Positions 8,567-15,703 of a stretch of 26,045 bases of DNA are shown one piece after another. The DNA comes from an uncultured Lachnospiraceae bacterium. GTDB lineage: Bacteria > Bacillota > Clostridia > Lachnospirales > Lachnospiraceae. Position numbers and translations under genes: made by a program. How positions within the stretch are numbered: the stretch's first letter is position 1; every line of letters starts with the position of its first letter. The stretch covers positions 1 to 26,045 of the forward strand of contig CAJTYJ010000048.1 of assembly GCA_910583895.1 (NCBI GenBank), given 5' to 3'. The notes beneath the pieces are model-generated. The model saw only the letters and a list, made by a program, of their open reading frames with translations. It made no database searches and was not told the DNA's origin.

Positions 8567-9325
8567 TTATTCTGCTTCCCCTCGCTGGCAGATCACGTAG
8601 ATCCGCTCGGAGTTTTCGTTTGCCGGTTCATGGGTGAACGCATCATAGATCTGCAAAAGCTTAAGCCCTGACTGTTCCACCATTTTTTGTACCGTCTCGC
8701 AGGAGTAGGCCCTCTGATAATGGGTCTCTTCTTCTTTTCTATAATACCCCGAATCCTCCCGAATGAAAAGAGTCAGGTTATATTCATTGATCATTTCTTC
8801 CTCATCATAGTCATTTTCCCAGATAAAGCTTCCTTCTTCCCTGTTCTCAGCAATGGTCTGCTGCCCCAGCAGCTCCCGGTACTTATATTCTGTATTCAAA
8901 TCAAAGATAAAAAGGCCGCCGTAGTCCAGATAATTTTTCGCAGCCAGAGTCAGAACATGGGTAAACTCTTCTTCTGTCAGGATATAATTCATAGAATCAC
9001 AGATGCTGACAATGGCCCGGACCGTTCCGTAAAGCTCAAATTCCCGCATATCCTGACACAGATAAAGAATATTGAGCCCCGACTGTACCCTTCTCTCCGT
9101 GGCAATCTCCAGCATCTCCCTTGACAGGTCAATCCCGATCATATCATATCCGGCCAAAGCTAAAAGCTCCGTCAGCACACCGGTCCCGCAGCCCAGGTCC
9201 AGGACAAGTCCGTCACAAATCCCATATTCCTCCAAAAGTTCGGTAATGTAACGGCTCCACTGCCGGTAAGGCACCTCTTCCATAAACAAATCATAGACCT
9301 CTGCAAATCCTGTGTATGCTTCCAT
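8567..9325 (-). CDS. Class I SAM-dependent methyltransferase
   Basis: A 252-residue protein with a Rossmann-type methyltransferase core. Motif I LDLGCGTG is at 42-49, the acidic end of strand 2 is GIDLS near 64-68, and a motif IV-like segment is VSICDSMNYIL. The rest resembles the YqeM/Methyltransf_25 group often found in Firmicutes genomes. The substrate cannot be read from sequence. GGGGAG precedes the start. It is probably the first gene of a methyltransferase-hslO-nadE operon. No convincing promoter was found upstream. Confidence 0.85.
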   Translation of the reverse strand: MEAYTGFAEVYDLFMEEVPYRQWSRYITELLEEYGICDGLVLDLGCGTGVLTELLALAGYDMIGIDLSREMLEIATERRVQSGLNILYLCQDMREFELYGTVRAIVSICDSMNYILTEEEFTHVLTLAAKNYLDYGGLFIFDLNTEYKYRELLGQQTIAENREEGSFIWENDYDEEEMINEYNLTLFIREDSGYYRKEEETHYQRAYSCETVQKMVEQSGLKLLQIYDAFTHEPANENSERIYVICQRGEAE

Positions 9326-9588
9326 CTTTTTCTCCCCTCATTCTGACGATACGATGCCGCTTCTTTACAGGTCACTAACATGACCGAAAAACCGGCAGCT
9401 GAAACCATGAAAAACAAAAAAAGCCGTCTGCAGCCTGCTCTTTCCAAAACCATGCAAATTCATAAAGTTTCCCTGGTGCGAACAGCGGCCTTTCATGCTC
9501 CGTTGCATAAAGCAGCGGAGGTTCGTTCCAAAACAACCAAACCTCCGCTCATCTATCCCATCACACAATCTGTGCGCCTGCATTTTCC
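9326..9588. other. Intergenic region with competing hairpins between crh and the methyltransferase gene
   Basis: No gene is supported here; the short ORFs on both strands lack ribosome binding sites. On the minus strand, the transcript leaving crh can form a hairpin from AGCGGAGGTT and its complement (9514-9523 with 9540-9549). The same CGGAG stretch could instead pair with CTCCGTTGC starting at 9499. Neither is followed by a good T tract. A T7 run occurs near 9415 without a strong stem. The end of the whiA-crh transcript and the promoter of the next operon should lie here, but neither is clear. Confidence 0.45.
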
Positions 9589-9846
9589 CTAATCATTGCT
9601 GCTCAAATATTTTTCGATATTCTCAATCGCATCCTCTTCATCATTACCTTCTGCTGACACCACCACAGATTCTCCCGCAGACAGTCCCAGGGTCATCATC
9701 CCCATAATGCTCTTGGCATTGACTTTCTTGTCTCCGATCTCCACATATATCTTGCTGTCATACTGGCTTGCCACCTGAACCAGCAATGCGGTCGGTCTTG
9801 CATCCAGTCCATCAGCGATCTGAATGGTGATTGGTTTTTTAATCAT
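9589..9846 (-). CDS. crh: HPr-like protein in the Crh position, His15 replaced by Asp
   Basis: An 85-residue HPr-fold protein. Classical HPr is phosphorylated on His15 (GLHARP) by enzyme I during sugar uptake. Here the motif is GLDARPT with Asp15 (codon GAT), so this phosphotransfer is not expected. Ser46 in KSIMGMM is kept, so phosphorylation by HPr kinase remains possible. This pattern matches Crh of Bacillus, which has Gln15 and lies just downstream of whiA, as this gene does. Crh partners CcpA in carbon catabolite repression. The ATG is one base after the whiA stop codon, and the ribosome binding site GAGGAGGAG is formed by the last Glu codons of whiA. The symbol is by position and by loss of His15; an Asp15 orthologue may differ in function. 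Confidence 0.85.
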   Translation of the reverse strand: MIKKPITIQIADGLDARPTALLVQVASQYDSKIYVEIGDKKVNAKSIMGMMTLGLSAGESVVVSAEGNDEEDAIENIEKYLSSND

Positions 9847-9847
9847 T

Positions 9848-10795
9848 TTACTCCTCCTCGCCCTTACGCAATTGTTCTGCCATAAGACTCAGCTTACGCA
9901 GACGATGATTCACTCCGGATTTGCCGACTTTGGGAGACATCATATCCCCAAGTTCTTTCAGACTTGCATCCGGATGTTCAAGCCGCAGTCTGGCAGTCTC
10001 TTCCAGACTATCGGCAAGTTGATACAGTCCCACACGGCTTTCGATATACCGGATATCTTCCACCTGCCGGACTGCTGCGGAAACCGTCTTGTTTAGATTG
10101 GCGGTCTCACAGTTTACCTTTCGGTTCACAGAATTCCGCATCTCTTTTACAATCCGAACATTCTCAAGCTGCATCAGTGATACATGAGCCCCCATAAGCC
10201 CTAAGAGTGCCACAATCTGAGAACCTTCCTTTACATAGACCACATAATGCCGCTTGCGCAGCACAATCCTGGCATCAATCTGAAAAAGCAAAAGGATCTG
10301 CTGAAGCTGTACCGCTTTTTCCTTTGAAACACTCACCAGTTCAAAATGGTAAGATTTCTCAGGATCGCTGACGGACCCCGCCGCCAGAAAAGCGCCCCGT
10401 ATAAATGCTCTCCTGCAGCAGTTTTGCTTCAGCAGCCGGTTATGTATCAGTGGCATGCACTCTTGAATGTTCCCGTCCGAATCCAGAAGATAGGTCTCCT
10501 TCAAAAGTCTTCTTGCCTCCCGGTCCTTTCGGACCATCACAGAATAGGAGCGTACTTCCTTGTTTTTTCGAACTGAGACTTCCGCTTTAATATTAAATGC
10601 TTTTCTCAATAATGTAAAGTACTTTCTTGCAACTGGAAGATTTTCCGTCTGTATTTTTACGCAACAGCGATCATTTTCTGTAAATATAATCTTTCCGCAT
10701 AGGCTTAAAATAGCAGCAGTTTCTGCCAGGCGGCAGTGACGTCCGCCGGATGCCGGGCGCGACAGCTCTTCTTTAATTTCCTGAGAAAACGACAT
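9848..10795 (-). CDS. whiA: DNA-binding protein WhiA
   Basis: A 315-residue protein with a LAGLIDADG homing-endonuclease-like N-terminal fold and a C-terminal helix-turn-helix (SLKELGDMMSPKVGKSGVNH). WhiA controls sporulation genes in Streptomyces and affects cell division and chromosome segregation in Bacillus. Conserved stretches visible include FSQEIKEELSR at the start and RGAFLAAGSVSDPEKSYHFE near the middle. AGGAGG lies about ten bases before the start. It follows rapZ by 48 bases and is directly coupled to the crh-like gene. Confidence 0.94.
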   Translation of the reverse strand: MSFSQEIKEELSRPASGGRHCRLAETAAILSLCGKIIFTENDRCCVKIQTENLPVARKYFTLLRKAFNIKAEVSVRKNKEVRSYSVMVRKDREARRLLKETYLLDSDGNIQECMPLIHNRLLKQNCCRRAFIRGAFLAAGSVSDPEKSYHFELVSVSKEKAVQLQQILLLFQIDARIVLRKRHYVVYVKEGSQIVALLGLMGAHVSLMQLENVRIVKEMRNSVNRKVNCETANLNKTVSAAVRQVEDIRYIESRVGLYQLADSLEETARLRLEHPDASLKELGDMMSPKVGKSGVNHRLRKLSLMAEQLRKGEEE

Positions 10796-10843
10796 AAGGT
10801 GCTTTCCTCCTCATTCTTAAGGTGACGGAAGCATATGCCCGTC

Positions 10844-11719
10844 CTACTTCCCGCGGGCAGCGTCCTTGCCGATGTCCCGGTGCTCCAGCTTTACACCGTA
10901 ATCACTTTGACTTTGAAGGCGCTCGAACAGTTTGTTGGCCAGTGTCACCGAGCGGTGCTTGCCTCCGGTACACCCGATGGAAACCACCAGCTGGTTCTTG
11001 CCTTCCAGCACATAATTGGGAACAAGAAAGCGAACCATATCGTCCAGCTTGTCCAGAAAAACATGTGCCATATCAAAACCCATGACAAAATCCTGGATCT
11101 CCGGATCATTGCCGGTCAGGCGGCGCAGCTCTTCATAATAGTAGGGGTTTGGAAGAAAACGGACGTCAAACACCAGATCCGCATCACTTGGAATCCCATA
11201 CTTGAATCCAAAGGAAAGAACCGTAATCATCAGATTCTTGAACTCCCGGTTCTGAACAAAGATCTTGTCCAGTTCCTGTTTCAGCTCCCGTACCAGAAGC
11301 TGACTTGTATCAATAATATAGTCTGCATGCTTTTTCAAAAAAATCAGTCTGTCCCGTTCCAGAATAATTCCCTGTTCAATCCGCCCGGACTCGGCCAGCG
11401 GATGCATCCTTCTGGTTTCCTTATAGCGTTTTACCAGGATATCGTTGCTGGCATCCAGAAAAAGAATCTCATACGGAATACCCTGGCCCACCATATGCTC
11501 CAAAATCTGCTCCATCTGCCCCAAAGCCTTGCCGCTTCGGATATCCAGCCCTATGGCCACTTTTGTAATCTCACTGTTGCCGGAAGCGGTCAGCTCGGCA
11601 AACTTGTCCACAAAAAGAACCGGAAGATTGTCTACGCAGAAATACCCCGCATCCTCCAGAATCTTAAGAGCTGTCGCCTTTCCGGCTCCGGACATGCCGG
11701 TCACGATCACCAGTCTCAT
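10844..11719 (-). CDS. rapZ: RNase adapter / nucleotide-binding protein RapZ (YvcJ)
   Basis: A 291-residue P-loop protein. In E. coli RapZ guides RNase E to a small RNA controlling glucosamine-6-phosphate synthase; the Bacillus homologue YvcJ binds and hydrolyses GTP. Family stretches are clear: EDAGYFCVDNLP, SFGFKYGIPSDADLVFDVRFLPNP and IGCTGGKHRSV. The P-loop at 8-15 reads GMSGAGKA, so the usual Ser/Thr after Lys14 is Ala15, followed by Thr16. AGGAG precedes the start. The gene lies between murB (43 bases upstream) and whiA, which fits a link to cell-wall precursor control. The yvcK gene that often sits between rapZ and whiA is absent here. Confidence 0.93.
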   Translation of the reverse strand: MRLVIVTGMSGAGKATALKILEDAGYFCVDNLPVLFVDKFAELTASGNSEITKVAIGLDIRSGKALGQMEQILEHMVGQGIPYEILFLDASNDILVKRYKETRRMHPLAESGRIEQGIILERDRLIFLKKHADYIIDTSQLLVRELKQELDKIFVQNREFKNLMITVLSFGFKYGIPSDADLVFDVRFLPNPYYYEELRRLTGNDPEIQDFVMGFDMAHVFLDKLDDMVRFLVPNYVLEGKNQLVVSIGCTGGKHRSVTLANKLFERLQSQSDYGVKLEHRDIGKDAARGK

Positions 11720-11762
11720 CTGTTCTTATCTCCTAAAATGCAATTTAGAATTTCTCATCTGC

Positions 11763-12692
11763 TTATTCCCAGCCTAAGAACTTTACCTCCGGCTGAAGAC
11801 GTATCCCGGAGTGTTCATATACCTTTTCCTGAACCGCCTGGATCAGCTCCATGATCTCGGCCGCCGTGGCATTTCCCCGGTTGATGACAAAACCACAGTG
11901 CTTTTCTGACACCTGCGCGTCCCCGATCCGAAACCCCCGAAGGCCTGCGTCTTCAATGAGTTTTCCTGCAAAATATCCTTCCGGACGCTTAAACGTACTC
12001 CCGGCACTGGCGTATTCCAGCGGCTGCTTTTTCACCCGCTGCTCCTTCAGTTCGTCCATCCTGTCCCGGATCTTTTCCGGATCCCCCGGCAAAAGGCGAA
12101 ACTCTGCTTCCAGCACAATGCCTCCATCTTTGGCGATCCGGCTTCTCCGGTAGCCAAAATCCATCTCTTCGCCAGTGTATTCCCGGATCCATCCTTCCGC
12201 TGTCAGCACCTTTGCGCAACACACCACGTCCTTCATCTCCCCGCCGTAAGCGCCGGCATTCATCACAAGCGCCCCGCCAACGGTCCCGGGAATGCCCGAT
12301 GCGAACTCCAGCCCCGAAAGACCTTCCCTGCAGGCCAGACTGGCCGCACGCACGAGGAGTGCGCCTGCCTCGGCGGTCAGAAAGTTCCCCTGGATCCACA
12401 TCCGCGACATATTTTTAAACAGGTGGATGACAACTCCGTCATACCCTCTGTCACTCACCAGAAGGTTGCTGCCGTTTCCCACGATCGTATAAGGCACCCC
12501 TGCTTCCAGGCAGGTTTCTATAACCTTCACAAGCGCTTTCGCACTCTCCGGCTGCACCAGATAACGGGCAGGACCGCCCACCCGGAAGGTGGTATGGTTT
12601 TTCATCAGTTCTCCGGCCCATACATGTTCTGTTCCCACAAGTTTCTGCAAAATCTCAAGCATTCCTGTCTTCACTATTGTCCCATCCTTCAT
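11763..12692 (-). CDS. murB: UDP-N-acetylenolpyruvoylglucosamine reductase
   Basis: A 309-residue cytoplasmic flavoenzyme that reduces UDP-GlcNAc-enolpyruvate to UDP-MurNAc with NADPH, the second committed step of peptidoglycan synthesis. FAD-binding stretches VGNGSNLLV (71-79) and GIPGTVGGALVMNAGAYGG (133-151) are present. The catalytic set is visible: the Arg cluster in YRRSR (181-185), Ser232 (AGSTFKRP) and Glu302 (QPEVKFLG). It lacks the extra tyrosine-loop insert of the E. coli enzyme and so is of the Gram-positive type. The start lies eight bases after the uvrA stop with a weak AAGAG site; Met11 is a possible alternative start. Confidence 0.95.
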   Translation of the reverse strand: MKDGTIVKTGMLEILQKLVGTEHVWAGELMKNHTTFRVGGPARYLVQPESAKALVKVIETCLEAGVPYTIVGNGSNLLVSDRGYDGVVIHLFKNMSRMWIQGNFLTAEAGALLVRAASLACREGLSGLEFASGIPGTVGGALVMNAGAYGGEMKDVVCCAKVLTAEGWIREYTGEEMDFGYRRSRIAKDGGIVLEAEFRLLPGDPEKIRDRMDELKEQRVKKQPLEYASAGSTFKRPEGYFAGKLIEDAGLRGFRIGDAQVSEKHCGFVINRGNATAAEIMELIQAVQEKVYEHSGIRLQPEVKFLGWE

Positions 12693-12700
12693 ATGATCTC

Positions 12701-15556
12701 TTATGATACAACAGTTTTTCCTTTTTGCAAATACTTTTTCACATAACAGCCTGTGTAAGAGGCCGGGATCTCTGCAATTTCCTCCGGTGTTCCTTTGGCC
12801 ACAACGGTCCCTCCGCCGTCGCCCCCTTCCGGCCCCATATCGATGATATAGTCCGCCGTCTTGATCACATCCAGATTATGCTCAATGACAATGACCGTAT
12901 TGCCTCCGGACGCCAGCCTCTGGAGAATCTCGGTCAGCTTGTGCACATCCGCAAAGTGCAGGCCGGTAGTCGGTTCATCCAGAATATAGACTGTCTTTCC
13001 GGTGCTCCTGCGGGAAAGCTCTGTGGCCAGCTTGATCCGCTGGGCTTCCCCTCCCGATAAAGTGGTGGACGGCTGCCCAAGCTTAATGTAGGAGAGTCCC
13101 ACATCATAAAGCGTCTCGATCTTCCGGCGGACAAAAGGCACATGTTCAAAAAAGCCCAGAGCCTCCTCCACCGTCATGTCCAGCACATCATAGATGTTCT
13201 TGCCTTTATATTTTACTTCCAGTGTCTCCCGATTATACCTCTTTCCCTGACAAACTTCACAGGGCACATACACATCCGGCAGAAAGTGCATCTCAATCTT
13301 GAGGATCCCGTCTCCGGAACAGGCCTCGCAGCGGCCGCCTTTTACGTTAAAGCTGAACCGGCCCTTTTTGTAGCCCTTGGCCTTGGCGTCAGAGGTGGAG
13401 GCAAAGAGGTCCCGGATCATGTCAAAGACTCCGGTATAAGTAGCCGGGTTAGACCGGGGCGTACGCCCGATGGGCGACTGATCGATACAGATCACCTTAT
13501 CCAGCTGCTCCATCCCCTCGATGGAACGATGTTTCCCCGGAACTGTCCGGGCCCGGTTCAGATTCTTCGCCAGGCTTTTGTACAGAATCTCATTGACCAG
13601 GGAGCTTTTTCCGGAGCCGGACACACCGGTCACACAGGTCAGCACCCCCAGGGGGAAATTCACATCGACGTTTTTCAGATTATTTTCTTTTGCCCCTTTT
13701 ACGGTCATCCAGCCGGTGGGCGTCCTTCTTACCTCCGGTACCGGGATCTGGATCCGGCCGCTTAAGTAGGCGCCCGTGACCGAGTCAGGATTGTCCATCA
13801 GTTCCCGGGCTGTGCCTGTGGCCACCACTTTTCCCCCGTGTTCCCCGGCGCCGGGCCCGATATCCACCACATAATCGGCTGCCAGCATGGTATCTTCGTC
13901 ATGTTCTACCACGATCACGCTGTTGCCCAGGTCCCGCAGATGACAGAGGGTATTCAGAAGCTTGTCATTGTCTCTTTGGTGCAGGCCGATACTTGGCTCG
14001 TCCAGAATATAGGCGACGCCCACCAGACCGGAACCGATCTGTGTTGCCAGACGAATCCTCTGGGCCTCTCCTCCGGAAAGAGTCCCGGTGGCCCGGGTCA
14101 GAGACAGGTAGTCAAGTCCCACATCCATCAAAAACCGGATGCGGGCCCGGATCTCCCTTAAGATCTGATCTCCGATCAAAAGCTGCTGTTTTGTCAGCTC
14201 CATCCCTTCCAGAAAGGCCTGCAGATCCCGAACCGACTGATTCGTCACCTCGAAGATATTTTTATCGCAGACCGTCACCGCCAGGGATCCGGGTTTGAGC
14301 CTCTGTCCCTTACAGGCCCGGCAGGGGGTAATCCGCATAAAACTTTCGTACTCCTGTTTCATGGTATCAGAGCCGGTCTCCCGGTAGCGCCGCTCACAAT
14401 TTTTGACCAGTCCTTCGAAAGTCACTCCGTAGACGCCCTCGCCTCTCTGTCCTTTGTAGTGAACCTGAATCTCACGACCGCCTGTCCCGTGAAGCAGTAT
14501 TTCCCGGACTCTTTCCGGCAGATCCTCATAAGCGGTCTCCAAGTCAAAAGCATAAGCCTCAGAAAGGGCTTTTAAGATCCCATAGGTAAAGCTGGACGGA
14601 TCCGTACAGGACTGCCAGCCCATGACCTGAATCGCACCTTCTGCCAGGCTTAAGGACTTGTCCGGAATCATCAGATCCTCATCAAATTCCATCTTATACC
14701 CCAGTCCAAAACAGTCCGGACAGGCACCGAACGGATTGTTGAAAGAAAAACTCCGCGGCTCAATCTCCTCCATGCTGACCCCGCAGTCCGGGCAGGCATA
14801 GCTGGAGCTGAAAGTCAGCAGCTCTGCGCCGATCACTTCCACCACCAGAAGCCCTTCTGACAGCCCAAGCACCGTCTCGATGGAATCTGCCAGCCGTTTC
14901 TCAATGCCGGGCTTGATCACCAGACGATCCACCACGATCTCGATCAAATGCTTGATATTTTTTTCCAGCTTAATTTCTTCTGAAAGTTCATAGACGCTTC
15001 CGTCGATCCTGGCACGCACAAAACCGCTTCTTCTGGCCTTTTCCAGTACTTTGGCATGCTCTCCTTTTCGTCCTTTGACCACCGGAGCCAAAAGCTGGAT
15101 CTTTGTCTTTTCCGGCAGTTCCATAATCTGGTCCACCATCTGGTCCACCGTCTGCTTCTTGATCTCCCGGCCGCACTTGGGACAGTGAGGAATGCCAATC
15201 CTGGCATAGAGCAGACGAAAATAATCATAGACCTCCGTCACCGTTCCCACTGTGGAACGGGGATTGCGGTTCGTAGACTTCTGATCAATGGAGATGGCGG
15301 GAGACAGCCCCTCGATGCTCTCCACATCCGGCTTCTCCATCTGCCCCAAAAACTGTCTGGCATAAGAAGACAAAGATTCCATATACCGCCTCTGCCCCTC
15401 GGCATAGATCGTATCAAAAGCAAGAGAAGATTTTCCTGAGCCGCTTAAGCCCGTCATAACCACCAGCTCATTGCGGGGAATCTCCAGATCAATGTTCTTT
15501 AAATTGTGTTCATTGGCTCCCCGGATTTTAATAAATTTTCTTCGTTCTTCTGTCAT
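12701..15556 (-). CDS. uvrA: Excinuclease ABC subunit A
   Basis: A 951-residue damage-recognition ATPase of nucleotide excision repair; a UvrA dimer loads UvrB on DNA lesions. Two ABC modules are complete: first Walker A GLSGSGKSS at 36-44, second Walker A GVSGSGKSSL, and two LSGGEAQRI signatures each followed by a Walker B ending in DEP. Zinc modules are seen as CPDC...CPDC in the first half and CEAC...CEVC in the second. Length is normal. AGGAGTGAAGG lies upstream of the start. The gene has its own promoter and a LexA box, and is separated from uvrB by about 8.5 kb, unlike the adjacent uvrBA arrangement of many Firmicutes. murB follows after eight bases. Confidence 0.98.
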   Translation of the reverse strand: MTEERRKFIKIRGANEHNLKNIDLEIPRNELVVMTGLSGSGKSSLAFDTIYAEGQRRYMESLSSYARQFLGQMEKPDVESIEGLSPAISIDQKSTNRNPRSTVGTVTEVYDYFRLLYARIGIPHCPKCGREIKKQTVDQMVDQIMELPEKTKIQLLAPVVKGRKGEHAKVLEKARRSGFVRARIDGSVYELSEEIKLEKNIKHLIEIVVDRLVIKPGIEKRLADSIETVLGLSEGLLVVEVIGAELLTFSSSYACPDCGVSMEEIEPRSFSFNNPFGACPDCFGLGYKMEFDEDLMIPDKSLSLAEGAIQVMGWQSCTDPSSFTYGILKALSEAYAFDLETAYEDLPERVREILLHGTGGREIQVHYKGQRGEGVYGVTFEGLVKNCERRYRETGSDTMKQEYESFMRITPCRACKGQRLKPGSLAVTVCDKNIFEVTNQSVRDLQAFLEGMELTKQQLLIGDQILREIRARIRFLMDVGLDYLSLTRATGTLSGGEAQRIRLATQIGSGLVGVAYILDEPSIGLHQRDNDKLLNTLCHLRDLGNSVIVVEHDEDTMLAADYVVDIGPGAGEHGGKVVATGTARELMDNPDSVTGAYLSGRIQIPVPEVRRTPTGWMTVKGAKENNLKNVDVNFPLGVLTCVTGVSGSGKSSLVNEILYKSLAKNLNRARTVPGKHRSIEGMEQLDKVICIDQSPIGRTPRSNPATYTGVFDMIRDLFASTSDAKAKGYKKGRFSFNVKGGRCEACSGDGILKIEMHFLPDVYVPCEVCQGKRYNRETLEVKYKGKNIYDVLDMTVEEALGFFEHVPFVRRKIETLYDVGLSYIKLGQPSTTLSGGEAQRIKLATELSRRSTGKTVYILDEPTTGLHFADVHKLTEILQRLASGGNTVIVIEHNLDVIKTADYIIDMGPEGGDGGGTVVAKGTPEEIAEIPASYTGCYVKKYLQKGKTVVS

Positions 15557-15602
15557 CTATCCTTCACTCCTGTTGTTGGCGCTTTTTGATTGATTCGGAA
15601 AC

Positions 15603-15631
15603 AATATATCATACGAAGATAAAAAAAGCAA
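15603..15631 (-). promoter_or_regulatory. Sigma-A promoter of uvrA
   Basis: On the minus strand, -35 TTGCTT (15626-15631) and -10 TATATT (15603-15608) are separated by exactly 17 bases. Transcription would begin near 15597, about 40 bases before the uvrA ATG. The position next to the LexA box supports the assignment. Confidence 0.7.
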
Positions 15632-15639
15632 CAAAAAGT

Positions 15640-15651
15640 GAACATTTGTTC
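15640..15651. promoter_or_regulatory. LexA (SOS) box upstream of uvrA
   Basis: GAACATTTGTTC matches the Firmicutes LexA/DinR operator GAAC-N4-GTTC in both half-sites. It lies eight bases upstream of the uvrA -35 element. uvrA is a well-known SOS gene in Bacillus, so damage-induced expression of uvrA, and perhaps of the murB-rapZ-whiA-crh genes behind it, is expected. Confidence 0.8.
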
Positions 15652-15671
15652 TTAACTATAAAAACCAAAAG

Positions 15672-15703
15672 AAAAAACAGGGAGTTCACTTTCCCTGTTT
15701 TTT
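15672..15703. terminator. Terminator overlapping the end of the ABC ATPase gene
   Basis: AAAAAACAGGGA and TCCCTGTTTTTT (15672-15683 and 15692-15703) form a perfect 12-bp stem with an 8-base loop, flanked by A and T runs that allow termination in both directions. On the minus strand the 5' arm is the last codons of the ATPase gene and its TGA stop lies in the loop. It closes the riboswitch-led operon ahead of the uvrA control region. Confidence 0.85.

Noticed and set aside
9365..9592. Short ORFs on both strands in the crh-methyltransferase gap
   Set aside because: They lack ribosome binding sites and family features, and overlap the inverted repeats.
10835..11854. A 339-codon plus-strand ORF opposite rapZ and part of murB
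   Set aside because: It is antisense to well-supported genes, has low-complexity His/Gln/Leu-rich content typical of shadow frames, and has no recognisable domain.
13142..13765. A 207-codon plus-strand ORF opposite uvrA
   Set aside because: A shadow of uvrA codons without a ribosome binding site or family resemblance.
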